Assembly: GCF_011075055.1 (NCBI RefSeq)
Contig: NC_058139.1
Coordinates: forward strand, 13,227,584-13,291,583
DNA: 64,000 nucleotides
Direction: 5' to 3'
From: Mangifera indica
Lineage: Eukaryota > Streptophyta > Magnoliopsida > Sapindales > Anacardiaceae
Both the position numbers and the translations under genes were made by a program. The notes below the pieces were generated by a model. That model was not told the origin of the DNA, made no database searches, and saw nothing but the letters and a program-made list of their open reading frames with translations. Below, in pieces: positions 1 to 11,871 of this stretch. Positions within the stretch are counted from its first letter, which is position 1. Each line of letters starts with the position of its first letter.

Positions 1-1101
1 GTTATGCGACTATTGATATATCCCAACCACTGAAGAGTGATAACATGGATACATCCAAATGTATTGAAATGCTTGAAGAATAAGATAATAAAAATTATCA
101 TATTCTTACTTGGACATGTAACACATGTGCTTCACCCATCAAACCTTTTTTTTTTTTGGTTTAAATTTGTCTTAAAAGAGTTAGCATTTGATTCCCTTCA
201 TTTATGATATATATCACCACCATCATTATGCTAAAATAAAATTTTATATAATTAAATTGAATGCTTCTATAAAAATTAAAGAACCTAAATGATTTTAGGA
301 AAAAATAACAATAATTTTATATGTGAACCATCAAAAAGCTTACAATTTTTTTGTATTGTTTGTGAACTGATATTTCTTGTACGCAAATCTTCTTTCTCCA
401 TTAAAATGTATTTTTGTTCTAAAAATGATTTGAATAGCATAAACAAGAATTAAGGTTGATAAGATAGTAATAGTATTAATGTGTCAAAAGTATTTGTAAG
501 AAATAGCAAATAAAATTAATTTAAATAATTTAATATAGAGATCTAACCCTTTGTTATGGACAGTTTTTTTAATATAACGAAAAAATCTTATTTGAGTCAG
601 ACTACTTTTTTGGAGTTGAACTAACTATACCAAATAAATAAAATCTTGAGTCTGGTAATCGGTCTCACAAACACTGCACTAAATAAGTTAAAAGTTTATT
701 TTTGAAATATCGTCGAATGGGATTTGATCCCTTACTCTTATACTCGCAGCCTCACACCATTGTCACTAGGTTATACAGGGCAATTTTCATGTTCACGTGA
801 AATCTTGAGCCCCTGAATTTCTTCATGCAGACTGCACAATAAAATGAAAATAAAGAGATGTTAAAATTAATGCTGGCAGTAATCTTTATGTGGAATGCTA
901 GAGGCCGTCTTAGGAAACCTGTTGAGGCAAAACTGACATTAAGGTGTGTGACTGTACGTGATGGATTGCTTAGGGCTCAATATGAGAAGTCTTTTGTTAA
1001 AAACTTTTCATGTTTTTGGGTAGGGTAACCTTTAAATCCTTATTTGTTAGAATTTAATTGGAGGGAAGACAAAATTCAGAACTAGTATTTAGATTGATGC
1101 A
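1..1101. other. AT-rich non-coding DNA, no gene recognised
   Basis: I see no convincing reading frame or exon structure. The only structured piece is the tRNA-like, SINE-like segment inside it, listed separately. The right boundary is the target-site duplication of the Mutator-like element. Confidence 0.5.
570..786 (-). mobile_element. Putative tRNA-derived SINE (minus strand)
   Basis: Read on the minus strand, the segment begins with a tRNA-like head. An A-box-like stretch (TAACCTAGTGACAATGG) is followed after roughly 35 bases by a B-box-like stretch (GGATCAAATCCC, compare GGTTCGANTCC). An unrelated body then runs to a T-rich end near 570. This is the pol III promoter layout of plant tRNA-derived SINEs. 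I could not identify flanking duplications, and a decayed tRNA pseudogene is the main alternative. Confidence 0.35.
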
Positions 1102-1396
1102 TTTAGTTTTGGGAAATTGAAAATTTTACCACTATTTTAATGCATGTATACAAAAATGCCACCTATTCTAAAGCTTAAACAAATATATCACAACAGTAAT
1201 CACCTTTCCCAAAATACCCCTCTTTAATCTTTCATGCATATATTTTCTCTCCTCTTTTCTGCAACTTTTTTCTCTCTTCCTCCTCTTCTTTCAAGGTAAT
1301 AAAAAAATTTCAGATTTTGACCTGTAGATTTCAGATTTCAAATTTCATAATAAGATAGGTATTTAATTTAAAAAAAAACTGAAAAAAAAAATTAAA

Positions 1397-1618
1397 AAGA
1401 GTTGGCGTGGGTTGGCCACACGCCAACTTTTTTTTAATTTTTGAAGGTTAGCATTAACGTTAATGCCATGCCAACCTCAAAAAATATAAAAACAAGCAAA
1501 GGGTTGATGTGGTGACGCCAACCCTCCCAAATATTAAAAAGGTGACGCAAACCCTTTATATAATATAATTGTATTATTTATATATTATAATATATATTAT
1601 AATATATTTTATTATATA

Positions 1619-1669
<51 letters not shown>

Positions 1670-2030
1670 CGCCAACCCTTATATATTATATTGCTGCTGG
1701 GACCTACGACAGCAAAATATAAAAAGGGTTGGTGTTAAACCCCAACCCTTGGCGTTAACCAACCCTTTCCTACACCAACTTTTAGTTTATAAACGGTGGA
1801 TCCATCCTAAATTTTTACGTCAACTTTTTCCTACACCAAGCGTTTTAGTTTATAAAGGGTGGGCCCATCCTAAAATAATACTAAAAAGCCAATCATTTTT
1901 TTAATCCAATTTTCTTTTTTTATTTTATATTGCAGGTCCAACAACCCTTATATGCACATATATTAAGGGTTGGCGTTTAATGGCAAGGGTTGGCGTTAAC
2001 GCCAACCTTTAATGCCCAAAACTTTCATGC
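1397..2030. repeat. Cluster of palindromic TTGGCGT/ACGCCAA repeats
   Basis: The interior of the Mutator-like element carries many short copies of GGGTTGGCGT or its complement, often as back-to-back palindromes such as GGTTGGCGTTAACGCCAACC near 2000. The spacing is irregular, so this is not a simple satellite. The pattern could fold into many hairpins. No coding capacity. Confidence 0.7.
1624..1664. repeat. (TA)n microsatellite
   Basis: About twenty uninterrupted TA dinucleotides in the centre of the Mutator-like element, bordered by further AT-only sequence from about 1557. Confidence 0.95.
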
Positions 2031-2510
2031 CAATATTTTTTTTTTTAGTTAAACGTAAATTTTTTTTCAGTTTTAATCTTTAAATACTAAATTTTTTTTC
2101 CAGTTAAATTCTATTAAATGATCTTCTTCGATGATCATTTCTTCCACGGTATAAAGTGGATGTGGTTGAGTTTTTTTATGGGTTACTTTTTTTTTTATAT
2201 CCTCACTTTGAAAAATTCTTAATACGAAGAATTCAGTTTTTTCCTTTCTCTTTTTATTTTTGAAGATGAGGATGAAGAGAGTAAGGATCTCTCTGCATGA
2301 TTTATTTTTTTATCACTTTGAAAGAAGAGGAAAAAGAGAGAAAAAAGTTGCAGAGAAGAGGAAAGAGAATATATGCATGAAAGATTAAAGAGGGGTATTT
2401 TGGGAAAGATGATTACTGTTGTGGTATATTTGTTTAAGCTTTAGGATAAGTGACATTTTTATATACACGAAATAAAATAGTGATAAAGATTTCAATTTCC
2501 CTTTAGTTTT

Positions 2511-3200
2511 TGGAATGTTCAACGGCTTTTATGAGATGCAACTTTGGGCACTCTGCTGGAGACTGGAGTTACTCCTGGATGTTTTGAAATATCATCAGCC
2601 TCCAATTACTAGGTCTAAGTTTCCAGTGAAAATCTGTCATGGGTTGGTGCCACTGGAGACAAAAAATTGAAAAGGTGAAATGAAAATCTTAAAAAATATA
2701 TATATACACTTCTCTATTCTCCGTATTTGTTAGGCAGTTAAATTAAGAGAAAGTAACATAAAGATTCAAATCTAAATTTTTATTTAAAAAATTTTAATAA
2801 CCTATTAATTTTGTTATTCCTTAGGATTATTTTTAACTAATTTATATGGTCCTTATTCCCTAATTTTATGAAAGAAATTTTGTACAGTAGCTAACAGCGC
2901 GTGTAGCGCACACGCTTTTTATTAAAAATAATAAAATAAGATTGATACAATTTTGCCTCTAATGCTCCCCTAATTACTAATTTTCCCTCATGTATCAGAA
3001 ATCATCATTCAGCCCTTTTCAGTTAAGCTTCCGTTTTTCAAACGTTTGGAATAACTGCTAATTCATAAACTGTGGTTGCTTAACCACGATGACGCCAATG
3101 ACGTGGCTGCATCCTCCTTGGACGCATGCACCTTGTGTATTCGATTAATGTTTACGCGCTGCCGAGGCATATTCCCCTTGAGTTGCTGCATTTGTGTATG
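2511..3200. other. Non-coding DNA; GACGTGGC motif
   Basis: No open frame of note. The part from 2890 to 3190 is less AT-rich than its surroundings. It contains a short hairpin near 2897-2915 (GCGTGT...ACACGC) and an ACGT-core GACGTGGC box near 3100, a motif seen in plant promoters. Without a gene next to it this cannot be called a promoter. Confidence 0.35.
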
Positions 3201-3213
3201 TTTTAAATTATGG

Positions 3214-3372
3214 ATAAAATTATACGGATATATCATAAATATATAAATTTATATATATTATTATATAATTAAATCATTTTAAATTAAAGATAAAATAATA
3301 TTTAATCATATAATAATATATATAAATATATATATAATTATATATTTAAAATATGTATATATAATATTATTT
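3214..3372. mobile_element. AT-rich MITE-like element
   Basis: A palindromic AT-rich unit with a core around ATCATTTTAAATTAAAGATA and inverted flanks (TTATATAATTAAAT / ATTTAATCATATAA). Similar cores occur at 53958-54124 and 59265-59425, which suggests a dispersed MITE family. No clear target-site duplication can be read in such AT-rich flanks. Confidence 0.4.
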
Positions 3373-3394
3373 TTAAATTATTCATTCTTTTTTT

Positions 3395-3827
3395 CCATTA
3401 AACTACTGCCTCCTTTGGTCTGATGAAAATATTATTGGCTTCATCTCATAAAGAAGAAATTGCCTTCATTTGAAAGACGAAGATTGTGTCTTCATTGGAC
3501 AAGGGGAGGGTGGTGGCGAGACGGGAGGGAGCGTACTAGAAGAGAGAATGTCGATAATTGAGAAGAAGTGATTCATTGGAGAGAGAAGAAAAAAAACCTA
3601 AGAGAGAAATAGGTATTTTTCAAATCTGGAATGAGAAAAAATTTTAGATTTTTAAATTAAAAAAAGAATATGATAAATTTTTAGTTTTTTAAATATATTT
3701 AATTAAATAACAATTTTATCTTAATAATAATAATAAAATTTAACAAATTAGTAGGTGTTTAAGTTTTTTAAAGTTAAAAGGGACTTTTGAAAAGAATATT
3801 CTTTGGGCGGAAATAAGTTCTTTGGCC
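3395..3827. mobile_element. One-ended Mutator-like fragment (family B)
   Basis: Read from the right end on the minus strand, it starts GGCCAAAGAACTTATTTCCG and continues with a 200-base stretch similar in order to the TIRs at 32026-33042 and 54646-55540. A GC-richer interior lies at 3480-3560. I found no matching left terminus, so the element is probably truncated. Confidence 0.5.
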
Positions 3828-4118
3828 ATTTTTATATTTGTTCCAAAGATAAACTATTAAAACCCACCCATTTTTTGCCCCAATCATCCTCAAATTTAAA
3901 AAACGATTTTTTCTCAACTTCTGTGAGATTTTATTAATAAAATTCGTTAATTTTAAATAGATACATTCAAAAGACAAAATTTTCTTTTGTTACTTCAATG
4001 TTTACTAAAACTAAATATCACTTTACTTTTAAAACTTTATTAAATATATATTCACTCCAATTTTATATTAACTTTAAGATTTCTTCTCAATATAAATTAA
4101 AAAAATAAAATATCATCA

Positions 4119-4328
4119 AGGATGAATATCAATGATAGTTAGAATCATATAAGAACGAAGTGATTCAACTGAATTGCATTGAAATGATATGATTCTAGTT
4201 GTAATCATATAATCTTAGTGTGATTCAATGAGAATTGCAACAAGTAATTAGAATCATATCGATACTGAGATTTTAATAGGAATGGTGTAATTTTAATACG
4301 ATTCTAACCATCATCGATGACATTCACT
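4119..4328. mobile_element. Small MITE-like inverted repeat (about 210 bp)
   Basis: The left end (GGATGAATATCAATGATAGT) and the reverse complement of the right end (AGTGAATGTCATCGATGATG) are inverted copies. The similarity continues into a shared TTAGAATC(A/G)TAT. The middle repeats GAATCATAT and its complement several times. The size and structure fit a non-autonomous DNA transposon. The superfamily is not determinable here. Confidence 0.5.
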
Positions 4329-5483
4329 TTTGGTGACAATTTAAAATTTTCAAATCATTTTTAAGGGTTTGACTTTCTTTTTGTCTCAATTGAATATAAA
4401 AGTCTACGTAATAACTATTTAACTCGGTAACAGAAAAGAATTTATTCGTATTTTTGGGGAATAAGTTATATTAATCATACAATATTTCTATATTTTACAA
4501 TCTTATAAAAATACTCTTTCACCTTTAAAACTAATGTTTAAATTTTGATGGAAGGTAGCTAAGTTCAAGAGTGGGAAAATGTTATTGGAGCAAACAAGAG
4601 ATGGAGAAGTGCCGTTCTCCATTGTGAAAATAATTTTAAACAATTTGTCAAAATTTTGTCTGTATTTTATTTTTTGCAAATAATAAAAAAAGCTTGATTT
4701 CATAATGGATCATTGAAAAAGCATGTAAAGAATAATTTTGCTATCATTGTAACTACCATTTTCATCGCATCGTCAGCCCATTTGGTTACTACTTGTTTGA
4801 TTGGAGTCCATTTAAGTAGGTATTGTTTGTACCACATTGCTAATATATAGGATTATGATGCATCAACACAATTTGCTAGATTCATATTCAACCAAATACA
4901 TACTATTCGAACAATAATCACCATCCAATTGTTAAATTCAAGTTCAGTCAAACAGATAATCGATTGTGCTAATGTCTCGATAATTGGATTGGTCCTAACA
5001 AGCCCTGGGGGCAAGCCCACACTAGAGTCAAACCTTGGGGCTCAGGGGTATCCCATTTACCATTTGGATCGTATTTATACTTAATTATATTATTGAGATT
5101 TGGACCTATTGGGTCTGAGTCTACTTATGACAGATTGATCTGATCCAATTTGTTTAACTATTAAAAGATAGTTGATATATTGATAGTTGGACATCTGTTT
5201 AAATGTCCAAACTACCTCCCTAATAGTTAATTACACATTTTATTTTTACACAGGAGAGTTTCTTCTTCTTGTCTTAGAAACCATAGCATAGAAAATACAT
5301 AGAGAATATGTCTCCTAAAGTAATGCAGTACTTAAGCAAATGGGGTTATTAAAATTGACTCACATTTGACACCTTATGTCATATTCAAATCAATAATGTG
5401 AACAAAATTGGAATCTAGGTATATATTTATGTTTACAAAATTTCACAGAATGTTAATTTTGACATGTTTAAATGTTTCTAACA
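4329..5483. other. Non-coding DNA, possibly including a decayed copia 5' LTR
   Basis: No gene recognised. A degenerate primer-binding site begins at 5484, directly after an ACA. The bases just left of it may therefore be the end of an old 5' LTR, but I could not find a second LTR copy to fix its start. Confidence 0.3.
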
Positions 5484-6450
5484 TTGTTATCAAAGTGAGA
5501 TTATGTGTATGTCATGTTTTATGTGCAATTAAATTCTAGATATTGAGATTTTTTGATTGAAAATTGATTGAAATTCAGATTTTGGGCACGAATTGAATTT
5601 GGCCTTGTTCAATCGTGGGCGGACCAATCAAAATAAGTCCAAGTTTGATAAGGCCTTTGCTCATAACACCACTATTGTTGCCACTATGGATTTGTCTACT
5701 AGTAAATCTCCCACTTTGGATGAGCTTTCTATTGAGGTAAACTTTGATATTCTAAAACAAGCTTTAACCTAATATATTTCTGGTATCTCTACTTTTTTAG
5801 TCTTATCTATCAACTTAGGTACTTCTTCATCTTGGTATTTTGACTACACATGTTGTAATCATATGTCTATTGTTCCTCAATTTTTTGAATCTAAAAACAC
5901 TATGTCTTTTGCTTATATTATTCATACTGCTGATAACTTTTGTTTTTTAGTTAGTCACACTAGTAATATCTTCACTTTCATTTTATCTTTATCGAATGTC
6001 TTACTTATTCCTAAATTATCATTAAATCTTATTTTTGTTGAGCAATTATATTATCTTCATCTTGATATACACTTTTCTCATAATAGTTGTTATGTGCAAG
6101 ATTTATAGATGAGACAGATCTTTACGATTGGTCGTAAGGTTGATTATCTATTTGAATTGATATCTCTTCAACTACTTTCACAAATTACGTCGATATCCCA
6201 AAATAAGTCAAAATATGAAGCCTCTATGTCTTTTTTACTTGACATTTTCGTCTTGCTCATATTTCTTCCTCTCACTTAAGTCTTTATGTTCCAGTGGTTT
6301 TTTAGGGAATATTAAACACAAAAAATTTTGATTGTGCTTCCTGTAAACTTTGCAAATATCATGCTTTAACTTTTAACAATAACACTTCTATCTCTTCTGC
6401 TATTTTTTATCTTATGCATACTGATATTTAAAAACCTAATTTCAATTTAT
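5484..6450 (+). pseudogene. Decayed Ty1/copia fragment (PBS, protease, GAG-pre-integrase)
   Basis: The segment starts with TTGTTATCAAAG, close to the initiator-methionine tRNA primer-binding site TGGTATCAGAGC. At 5833 and onward the translation shows WYFDYTCCNHM, the degenerate copia protease-linker signature (WIFDSGCCNHM in intact elements). GAG-pre-integrase follows, with HTADNFCFLV, IPKLSLNLIFVEQL, then GRKVDYLFEL near 6130 and CASCKLCKYHAL near 6335. An 81-residue open frame at 5863-6108 is the longest intact piece. Stops and frameshifts break the rest, and the integrase core, RT and RNase H are absent. Confidence 0.8.
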
Positions 6451-8050
6451 TTCAAATGGTTCATGAATTTAATTAAATCCATATTTTAGATTAAATTATT
6501 AGAATTATAAGGTTAAAGGTTGTTTTTTTTTTTTTTTCATATTTGAGATTTTGTTTTTGCCTGATTTATTCTATTACTAGGAGGTTAACGATTATTTTTT
6601 ATTCAGTGAGAGGAAACTTCTATTTAATGTTTTCTCAAATATTTTTTTTTTTTGTGTTTTATAAATATAATATTAAACATGTTGTTGAATAAAGTATTTT
6701 TTCAACTTCTGAAACATATTTTTTCATTATGTCTATTAACTAGCAAGTACACTAATCGTTCCCATGAAGTTGATAACTAATTAAAATACTGAAAATTAGT
6801 TAACTCTAAATTTATTTGAAGAATGCGAAAATTCATTTTTAATAAAAATTAACAAAAATAAAATAATTAAAATAAATAAGCAAAGCTCCGCCAAAATAAA
6901 ACAGTTAAGGCATACCGATTTCACCAAACCGAAATTCATATATGTTATATTAATATATACTTTTCAAGATATTATACGGAGAAAATAATTTATCACACAA
7001 ACTTTAAACTTGAATTTTCGAAATTACAAAATTACCCTTGAAAATTGAACAGAAACATACCAAGGATGTCTAAGATAACATAAAATTCCCTAACCAACAA
7101 TGTCTGTAGCAATATTAACACTCTCTACATGATCCACTTTCTCTCACTTATTATTATGGGGATAAGAAAGAAAATTGCACGTTATGGGATAACACTTTAA
7201 ATTTCTGATAATGTGTATTGTGTATTTATTTTTCAATTTGTGACTGCATGCATGGGCATGCATCTTAGCATATATAATCAAGCATCCCTTTAAAAATTTC
7301 ATATCTAAGACATTATTCACTTCTTTGATATGATATCAAATGAACTAGTGTTCAACACAATCGTTTATTAGTTACAATATTCGATTTTTACATTTAATTC
7401 AATCTCAACTTATGTCACATTTATATGTAACCATAATAAATTTGAAATGACATAAATGCCCTTAAAAAGTATGTCTAAATGTTGCACACTCAGATTTCTT
7501 AATTTATTCAAGGCCAAAAGACTTATTCCCACACAAGGTATAGTGTAATTCAAGGCCAAAAGTATGTATGTCTAACTTATGTCACATTCACCACAGGGCA
7601 TGCCTACAAGTGTGCAGCATAAAAATTTTTTGTTTTAAAATCCGTGGCTAAATTTTTTACGGTAAATAGAGTTATGGAATCCAGGAATGCTAATTTTTTG
7701 TTAATGTATTTATTATTTCTAAAGAAAAGAAATTCACAATTGATAAACTTTTACCCCAAATGGAATCTCAAAATGATCTTTTCTAAAAGTTTAAATTTTA
7801 TAACCTAATAGGATACCTAAATAAATAGGTTTATCAATGGAGTTTACTTAACTGAGCCTAACGTGTTAAATCTGAGTCTGAAAATTTTGAAATTTTTTTG
7901 GGACGCTTCAAGCTTTCCTATTCAGGCTTTAGGTTCTATGATCAATTAGTTCATTAATCTTATCAGTACTTTAGATCTATGTCAAGCCTTTACCAAAACC
8001 AAACAAAATCAATATAGAGGTGTTTTTTTTTTTTTTTTTTTTCATTCAAA
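6451..8050. other. Non-coding AT-rich DNA
   Basis: No gene or exon series recognised. The only repeat-like item is the short Mutator-like family B terminus at 7510-7543. The phrase AACTTATGTCACATT occurs twice (near 7389 and 7573), suggesting a small local duplication. Confidence 0.4.
7510..7543 (+). mobile_element. Short family B Mutator-like terminus remnant
   Basis: The sequence GGCCAAAAGACTTATTCCCA matches the terminus of the element at 32026-33042 base for base at its start. The match ends after about 34 bases. A second TTCAAGGCCAAAAG follows within 40 bases, so this may be a collapsed or excised element. Confidence 0.5.
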
Positions 8051-8054
8051 TGGG

Positions 8055-8625
8055 GATTGAAAACTTAGAGAAAGTGAACCTTCTATTGTCTAACCGAATA
8101 AATCAACGAGATATAATATTGCTTAACTGGGGACGTAAGAATCAACGACCTGTATCTCAGCACCAGTTACTGAAATTTGTTGGATCTCCCGAAATGCAGG
8201 TTTTAGAGGAAAAAAATGATCTTGAAATTCAATTAGCATTTCCTTATTTTAACAGTCATCCTCATTTCATTAGCAGGAAACAACTTTAACAATTATCCTA
8301 ACAATAAAGAAAAGGTTTTGAATTGGGGCTTCTTCGATATTGATGAAGTTGAGTTCGAGGTGAAGATTCATGTGAATTATGTTGATTGAAAACCGAGAGA
8401 AAGAGATACTTCTATCTTCTAACCTAATAAATCAGCGAGATATAATATTGCTTAACCTAATTCGAGCCTTTACCAGACCCAAAAATATCATTTTGGACCT
8501 CCCAAAATACAGGTTTCATTTACCTGTTGGAAGATGAAGAAATTTAGAGTAAAAAAAATGGATCTTGAAATTCAGTTAGCTTTTTCTTATTTTAACAATC
8601 ATTCTCATTTCACTAGCAGGAAACT
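8055..8625 (+). repeat. Diverged direct duplication (two modules)
   Basis: Two blocks occur twice in the same order. The block at 8055-8140 recurs at 8384-8457 (shared AGATATAATATTGCTTAAC). The block at 8186-8282 recurs at 8498-8625 (shared GATCTTGAAATTCA and TAGCAGGAAAC). The copies differ by many substitutions and small indels. An 89-residue frame over the first copy (8020-8289) begins in a poly-T tract, and the second copy has stops, so coding is doubtful. It may be a duplicated gene fragment. Confidence 0.6.
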
Positions 8626-8649
8626 AACACTACAAGTGAATCTGAATTT

Positions 8650-10239
8650 GAAAAGTTAAGCAGATAAGCTATTCGTATGAAGTTAAAACCAATCATTCAA
8701 TTAAAAAATGCTCCCATGATGTTAATCAAAGCTATGAAAGCAGAGAAGAGGTCACTAAAATGGAGATTCTGCAGATTCCATGTAACCAGTTCCAGTAGTT
8801 ATAGAACTAGCGAAGATAGTGAAAATTTCTTAAAGGACTTCTATTGATTAGCATCTCACTTTAGTTCTACTTATCTGGCTCATTAGTTCCCTGACATCTT
8901 TAATTGAAGACGTGACATATCCAAATGAAAATGTAAGGAACACTTTAACCATAATTTTGTTGGATCATGGTGAATTTGTTTATAGCCTTTATAAGAGGAC
9001 CATAAGTTTCGGGTCCAATCAAGTCTCAGGCTTGAACAAAACCGGAGTCTGAAAATCTTATTGAGCTAAAAAATAGTTCAAATCTATCCATGACCCGAAT
9101 TTCGTTAAATTTTGTTTTTTTATGGAACATTTGGAGCTGAGCTTTATCCAGTTCAATTGACAAGCCTATAAAAGAATAAAGAAAGATATAAGTTTTATAT
9201 AGGCATGCATAGATTGGTTTGATTCCATTTTTTCCTAACTTGAACTAAACCAAATAATTTTGATTATGTAATGTTAGACCAAATCAATTCATTCAGACTG
9301 CTTAACCAAACCAAACGAACCAAATTAAATCATTTTAGTTCAGTTCACTTTCACTTCTAATTTTCACACAACCGAGTAAGTTTTTTTTCTCATCCAGCAA
9401 ATGTAAATTCTACATGACAATATATAAAACAATGTGCAAAACAATGTATGTAATATTCTTAAAAAAAAAAAAAAAAACAAGAAATCAAGGTAAATTGAAT
9501 GTGGAAACGTAAACTTAAACTCAAATACTACTGCAAATCCAGTTACTCTCAACCAGTACAAGAAAATGAAACTGCCACCACCTTCAACTTCACCACTCCC
9601 TTTTTTCTCTCCTTCTTGTTTTTCCTGTTTTCCTCCACATAGACCCATTCTTTCACATGCTAAATGTTGACCTTACCCGCCCCATCTTCCCTACTCCAAC
9701 CTCCCCTACAAACCAATTCTTCCTCATGGCAGCCTCCTCTCTGTAGTAACCACTCCTACTCAGAGAGAAATCTTACCTTGTGACATATCATTACCTCCTT
9801 ACCTCGAGCTTTCTATTCATTTTCATATTGTTTTCCTTATACTAATCTTTAAAGGTAAGGAGAGGGAGGGAGGTTTAGGGAAACACGAGGCGCAGACAAA
9901 TTCGTTGGTTTCTTATGCTTCGACTGGTTTGCTGAAGGGAGGTCGTTTTTTTTTTAAAAAAAAGAAAAAGAAAAGGGAAAAGCTTAGAAAAAATTTCGAA
10001 TTAGGCTTTTAATTGAGATTAAGTACAAACATTATTTATGCTTATGCTTATAAATAATCTAGTGCCGCCTCACAGAGTCATGCCCGAGTTGACTAGGTTG
10101 AGGGCATTTATGTAATCTTGACGGAAAGGGAATGGGCCGAATGGCTATCTAGATGGGTTTGAGAAAAAAATATATTAAATAAACTAAAGGATAATTAAGT
10201 AATTTTGAAAACATTTTAAATAATTTGTTTCCATCCTTT
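8650..10239. other. Non-coding DNA, no gene recognised
   Basis: This contains AT-rich DNA and a pyrimidine-rich stretch (9560-9840). An AACCAAACCAAACGAACC-rich segment at 9240-9350 resembles the subterminal sequence of hAT-type MITEs. I see no supportable coding sequence. A 94-residue minus frame at 9364-9648 runs through a poly-A tract and resembles nothing I know. Confidence 0.35.
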
Positions 10240-10460
10240 GGGAAAAGGACTATCTCCCACCCATTTTTTAACCCTATCTCAAAAGCATACCCATGTCTGA
10301 TGAAAAACTCAAATATCTATCCATCTCTAAACCGTCTTTAAGTTTTTTGTTAAATAGAGGGGTAAAACCATCATTTTACTATTTACATTCCAGTTATATA
10401 ATTTTATCGCATTTTCCCCCTCCAATCGTATTAAAAGACTTAACATGCAAAGTTGCAAGG
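10240..10460. mobile_element. One-ended Mutator-like terminus (family A)
   Basis: It begins GGGAAAAGGACTATCTCCCA and continues for over 200 bases in the same order as the TIRs at 49346-50307. Shared landmarks include ACCCATTTTTTA, GGGGTAAAA and a run ending in CCCCCTC. No matching right terminus is found before or beyond the Athila-like element at 10584-18974, so the copy is truncated. Confidence 0.6.
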
Positions 10461-10583
10461 TAGTCGTGTGCATGTGGTAAAAGGAGACAAGTTTGATATC
10501 AAGCATTATGTAAAGAATGAGATTGAAAGGGAATCCCTTTGAAATGTCCCCTATAATGATACTACTTGAAGCGTGATAAATAT

Positions 10584-11871
10584 TGATGGGTGTCGAATCC
10601 ACCAAAAATAAAATTTTTTACTCTCTCAATGAAAACTTGTAGATAGGGCAAGTAGAGTTGTATCCACAGAGATTGGACTATTTATCTGAAATCTAACAAA
10701 CTAAAGTAAGAGGGATTTTGTTGTTTCGAATCCTACCAATAAACAAAAATCAATTAATTAAGAATTAAATAATCAAAGCAATCAAAAAACTAGATTGAAA
10801 CAATAATAAGACGAGTTCTAGCCAAGTAATTCAGGTATGGTTCAATTTAATTGATCATCGATAAAAAGATTAATTTTTCCTTTTAAATAAACCGATTATG
10901 AAACATCGAGACGCTCATTGTTTTGCTTTTCCTTAGGTGTTGGTAATTAAGAAACGTTCTTTAATTACTTTTCCTGTTTTTCAATCAGTTCTAGATACGA
11001 TCTTAGAATTTAAATTGAAAACAGAATTAAGAATTAGAAAAACCACCGATTCTAATCAACAAAAACAGACGCTGTTTTTGTTTAAATTAGATTAACTTAT
11101 TCTACTAACATACAATAATTATTCTACTTCACCAAGCATGCTAGTCAGCCACTTATGAGTAAACCATCAAACAAATACGGATTCAATAATTTAATCTAGC
11201 AAAGTTGTTTTTAATCCAAAATAAATAAGACGTCTCCTATTTAATTGAACAAGACAACAATAAATAAAATCAGAAATAAATTAAATATTTAAAAGGAAAG
11301 AACGGGTAAAGAAGATCTCACAATCGTCGTAGAATCATAATCCTGATTACTTGACTAAAGAAAAGAGTTAGCCACTCATATTTATGTTCATGGCTTCACG
11401 GAAAATTAAAATAAAAATTTTATCCTAATTGAAGAAGAACCAGCGAAGGGTTGCGGCTGTATTTCTTTCTGAAAGAAAAGGATCCTAAAAAAACAAAAAA
11501 CCCTAAAACAGAGAGCAATTGTCCTTTTTATAGTGCCAAGTCTGCTTCAGTCATTGAGAAATATTTTTGTGCCAAATATCATCCGAAGGACCTGAACTTC
11601 CTCCAATTGTCAATTAAGTCTTCAACTGTGAATTTCTTAGTAAATAACGCGATTCTCTCCTTTCCACAATCAGTCATCTCCTATGTATTTTGCCGTCATT
11701 CTGTCTTGATACGTGACAACTCTAAATTCCTTTTATTTTGTATCTTTTCTCAGAATAATGCAATTAATGCCCAATTTCCTAAAACAAGCAATTAATCAAA
11801 TAATTAACGAATTAAATATCACAAATCAAGGAAATTAAATGCCGAAAAATATGAAATTTCACACACTAACA
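10584..11871 (-). repeat. 3' LTR of Athila-like element
   Basis: 1288 bp. On the element's strand it starts TGTTAGTGTGTGAAATTTC and ends GACACCCATCA. The polypurine tract (GCGGGGGAATT on the minus strand) lies just outside it at 11872-11882. Confidence 0.92.

Larger units (their letters stand above)
1111..2501. mobile_element. Non-autonomous Mutator-like element with long TIRs
   Basis: The two ends are inverted copies of each other over roughly 190 bases. Both start GGGAAATTGAAA and share a stretch near CAACAGTAATCA and the run CCCAAAATACCCCTCTTTA. They are flanked by a perfect 9-bp direct repeat, TTTAGTTTT (1102-1110 and 2502-2510). Long TIRs plus a 9-bp target-site duplication are diagnostic of Mutator-like elements. 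There is no transposase. The interior is a (TA)n tract surrounded by short palindromic blocks containing TTGGCGT and ACGCCAA, listed separately. Confidence 0.87.

Noticed and set aside
2897..2915. GC-rich hairpin as a terminator
   Set aside because: It is followed by a few T residues as in bacterial terminators, but this is plant nuclear DNA without an adjacent gene.
11451..11795. 114-codon plus-strand frame, repeated at 18554-18898
   Set aside because: It lies inside both LTRs of the Athila-like element, antisense to it. Its conservation merely reflects LTR identity, and no domain is recognisable.
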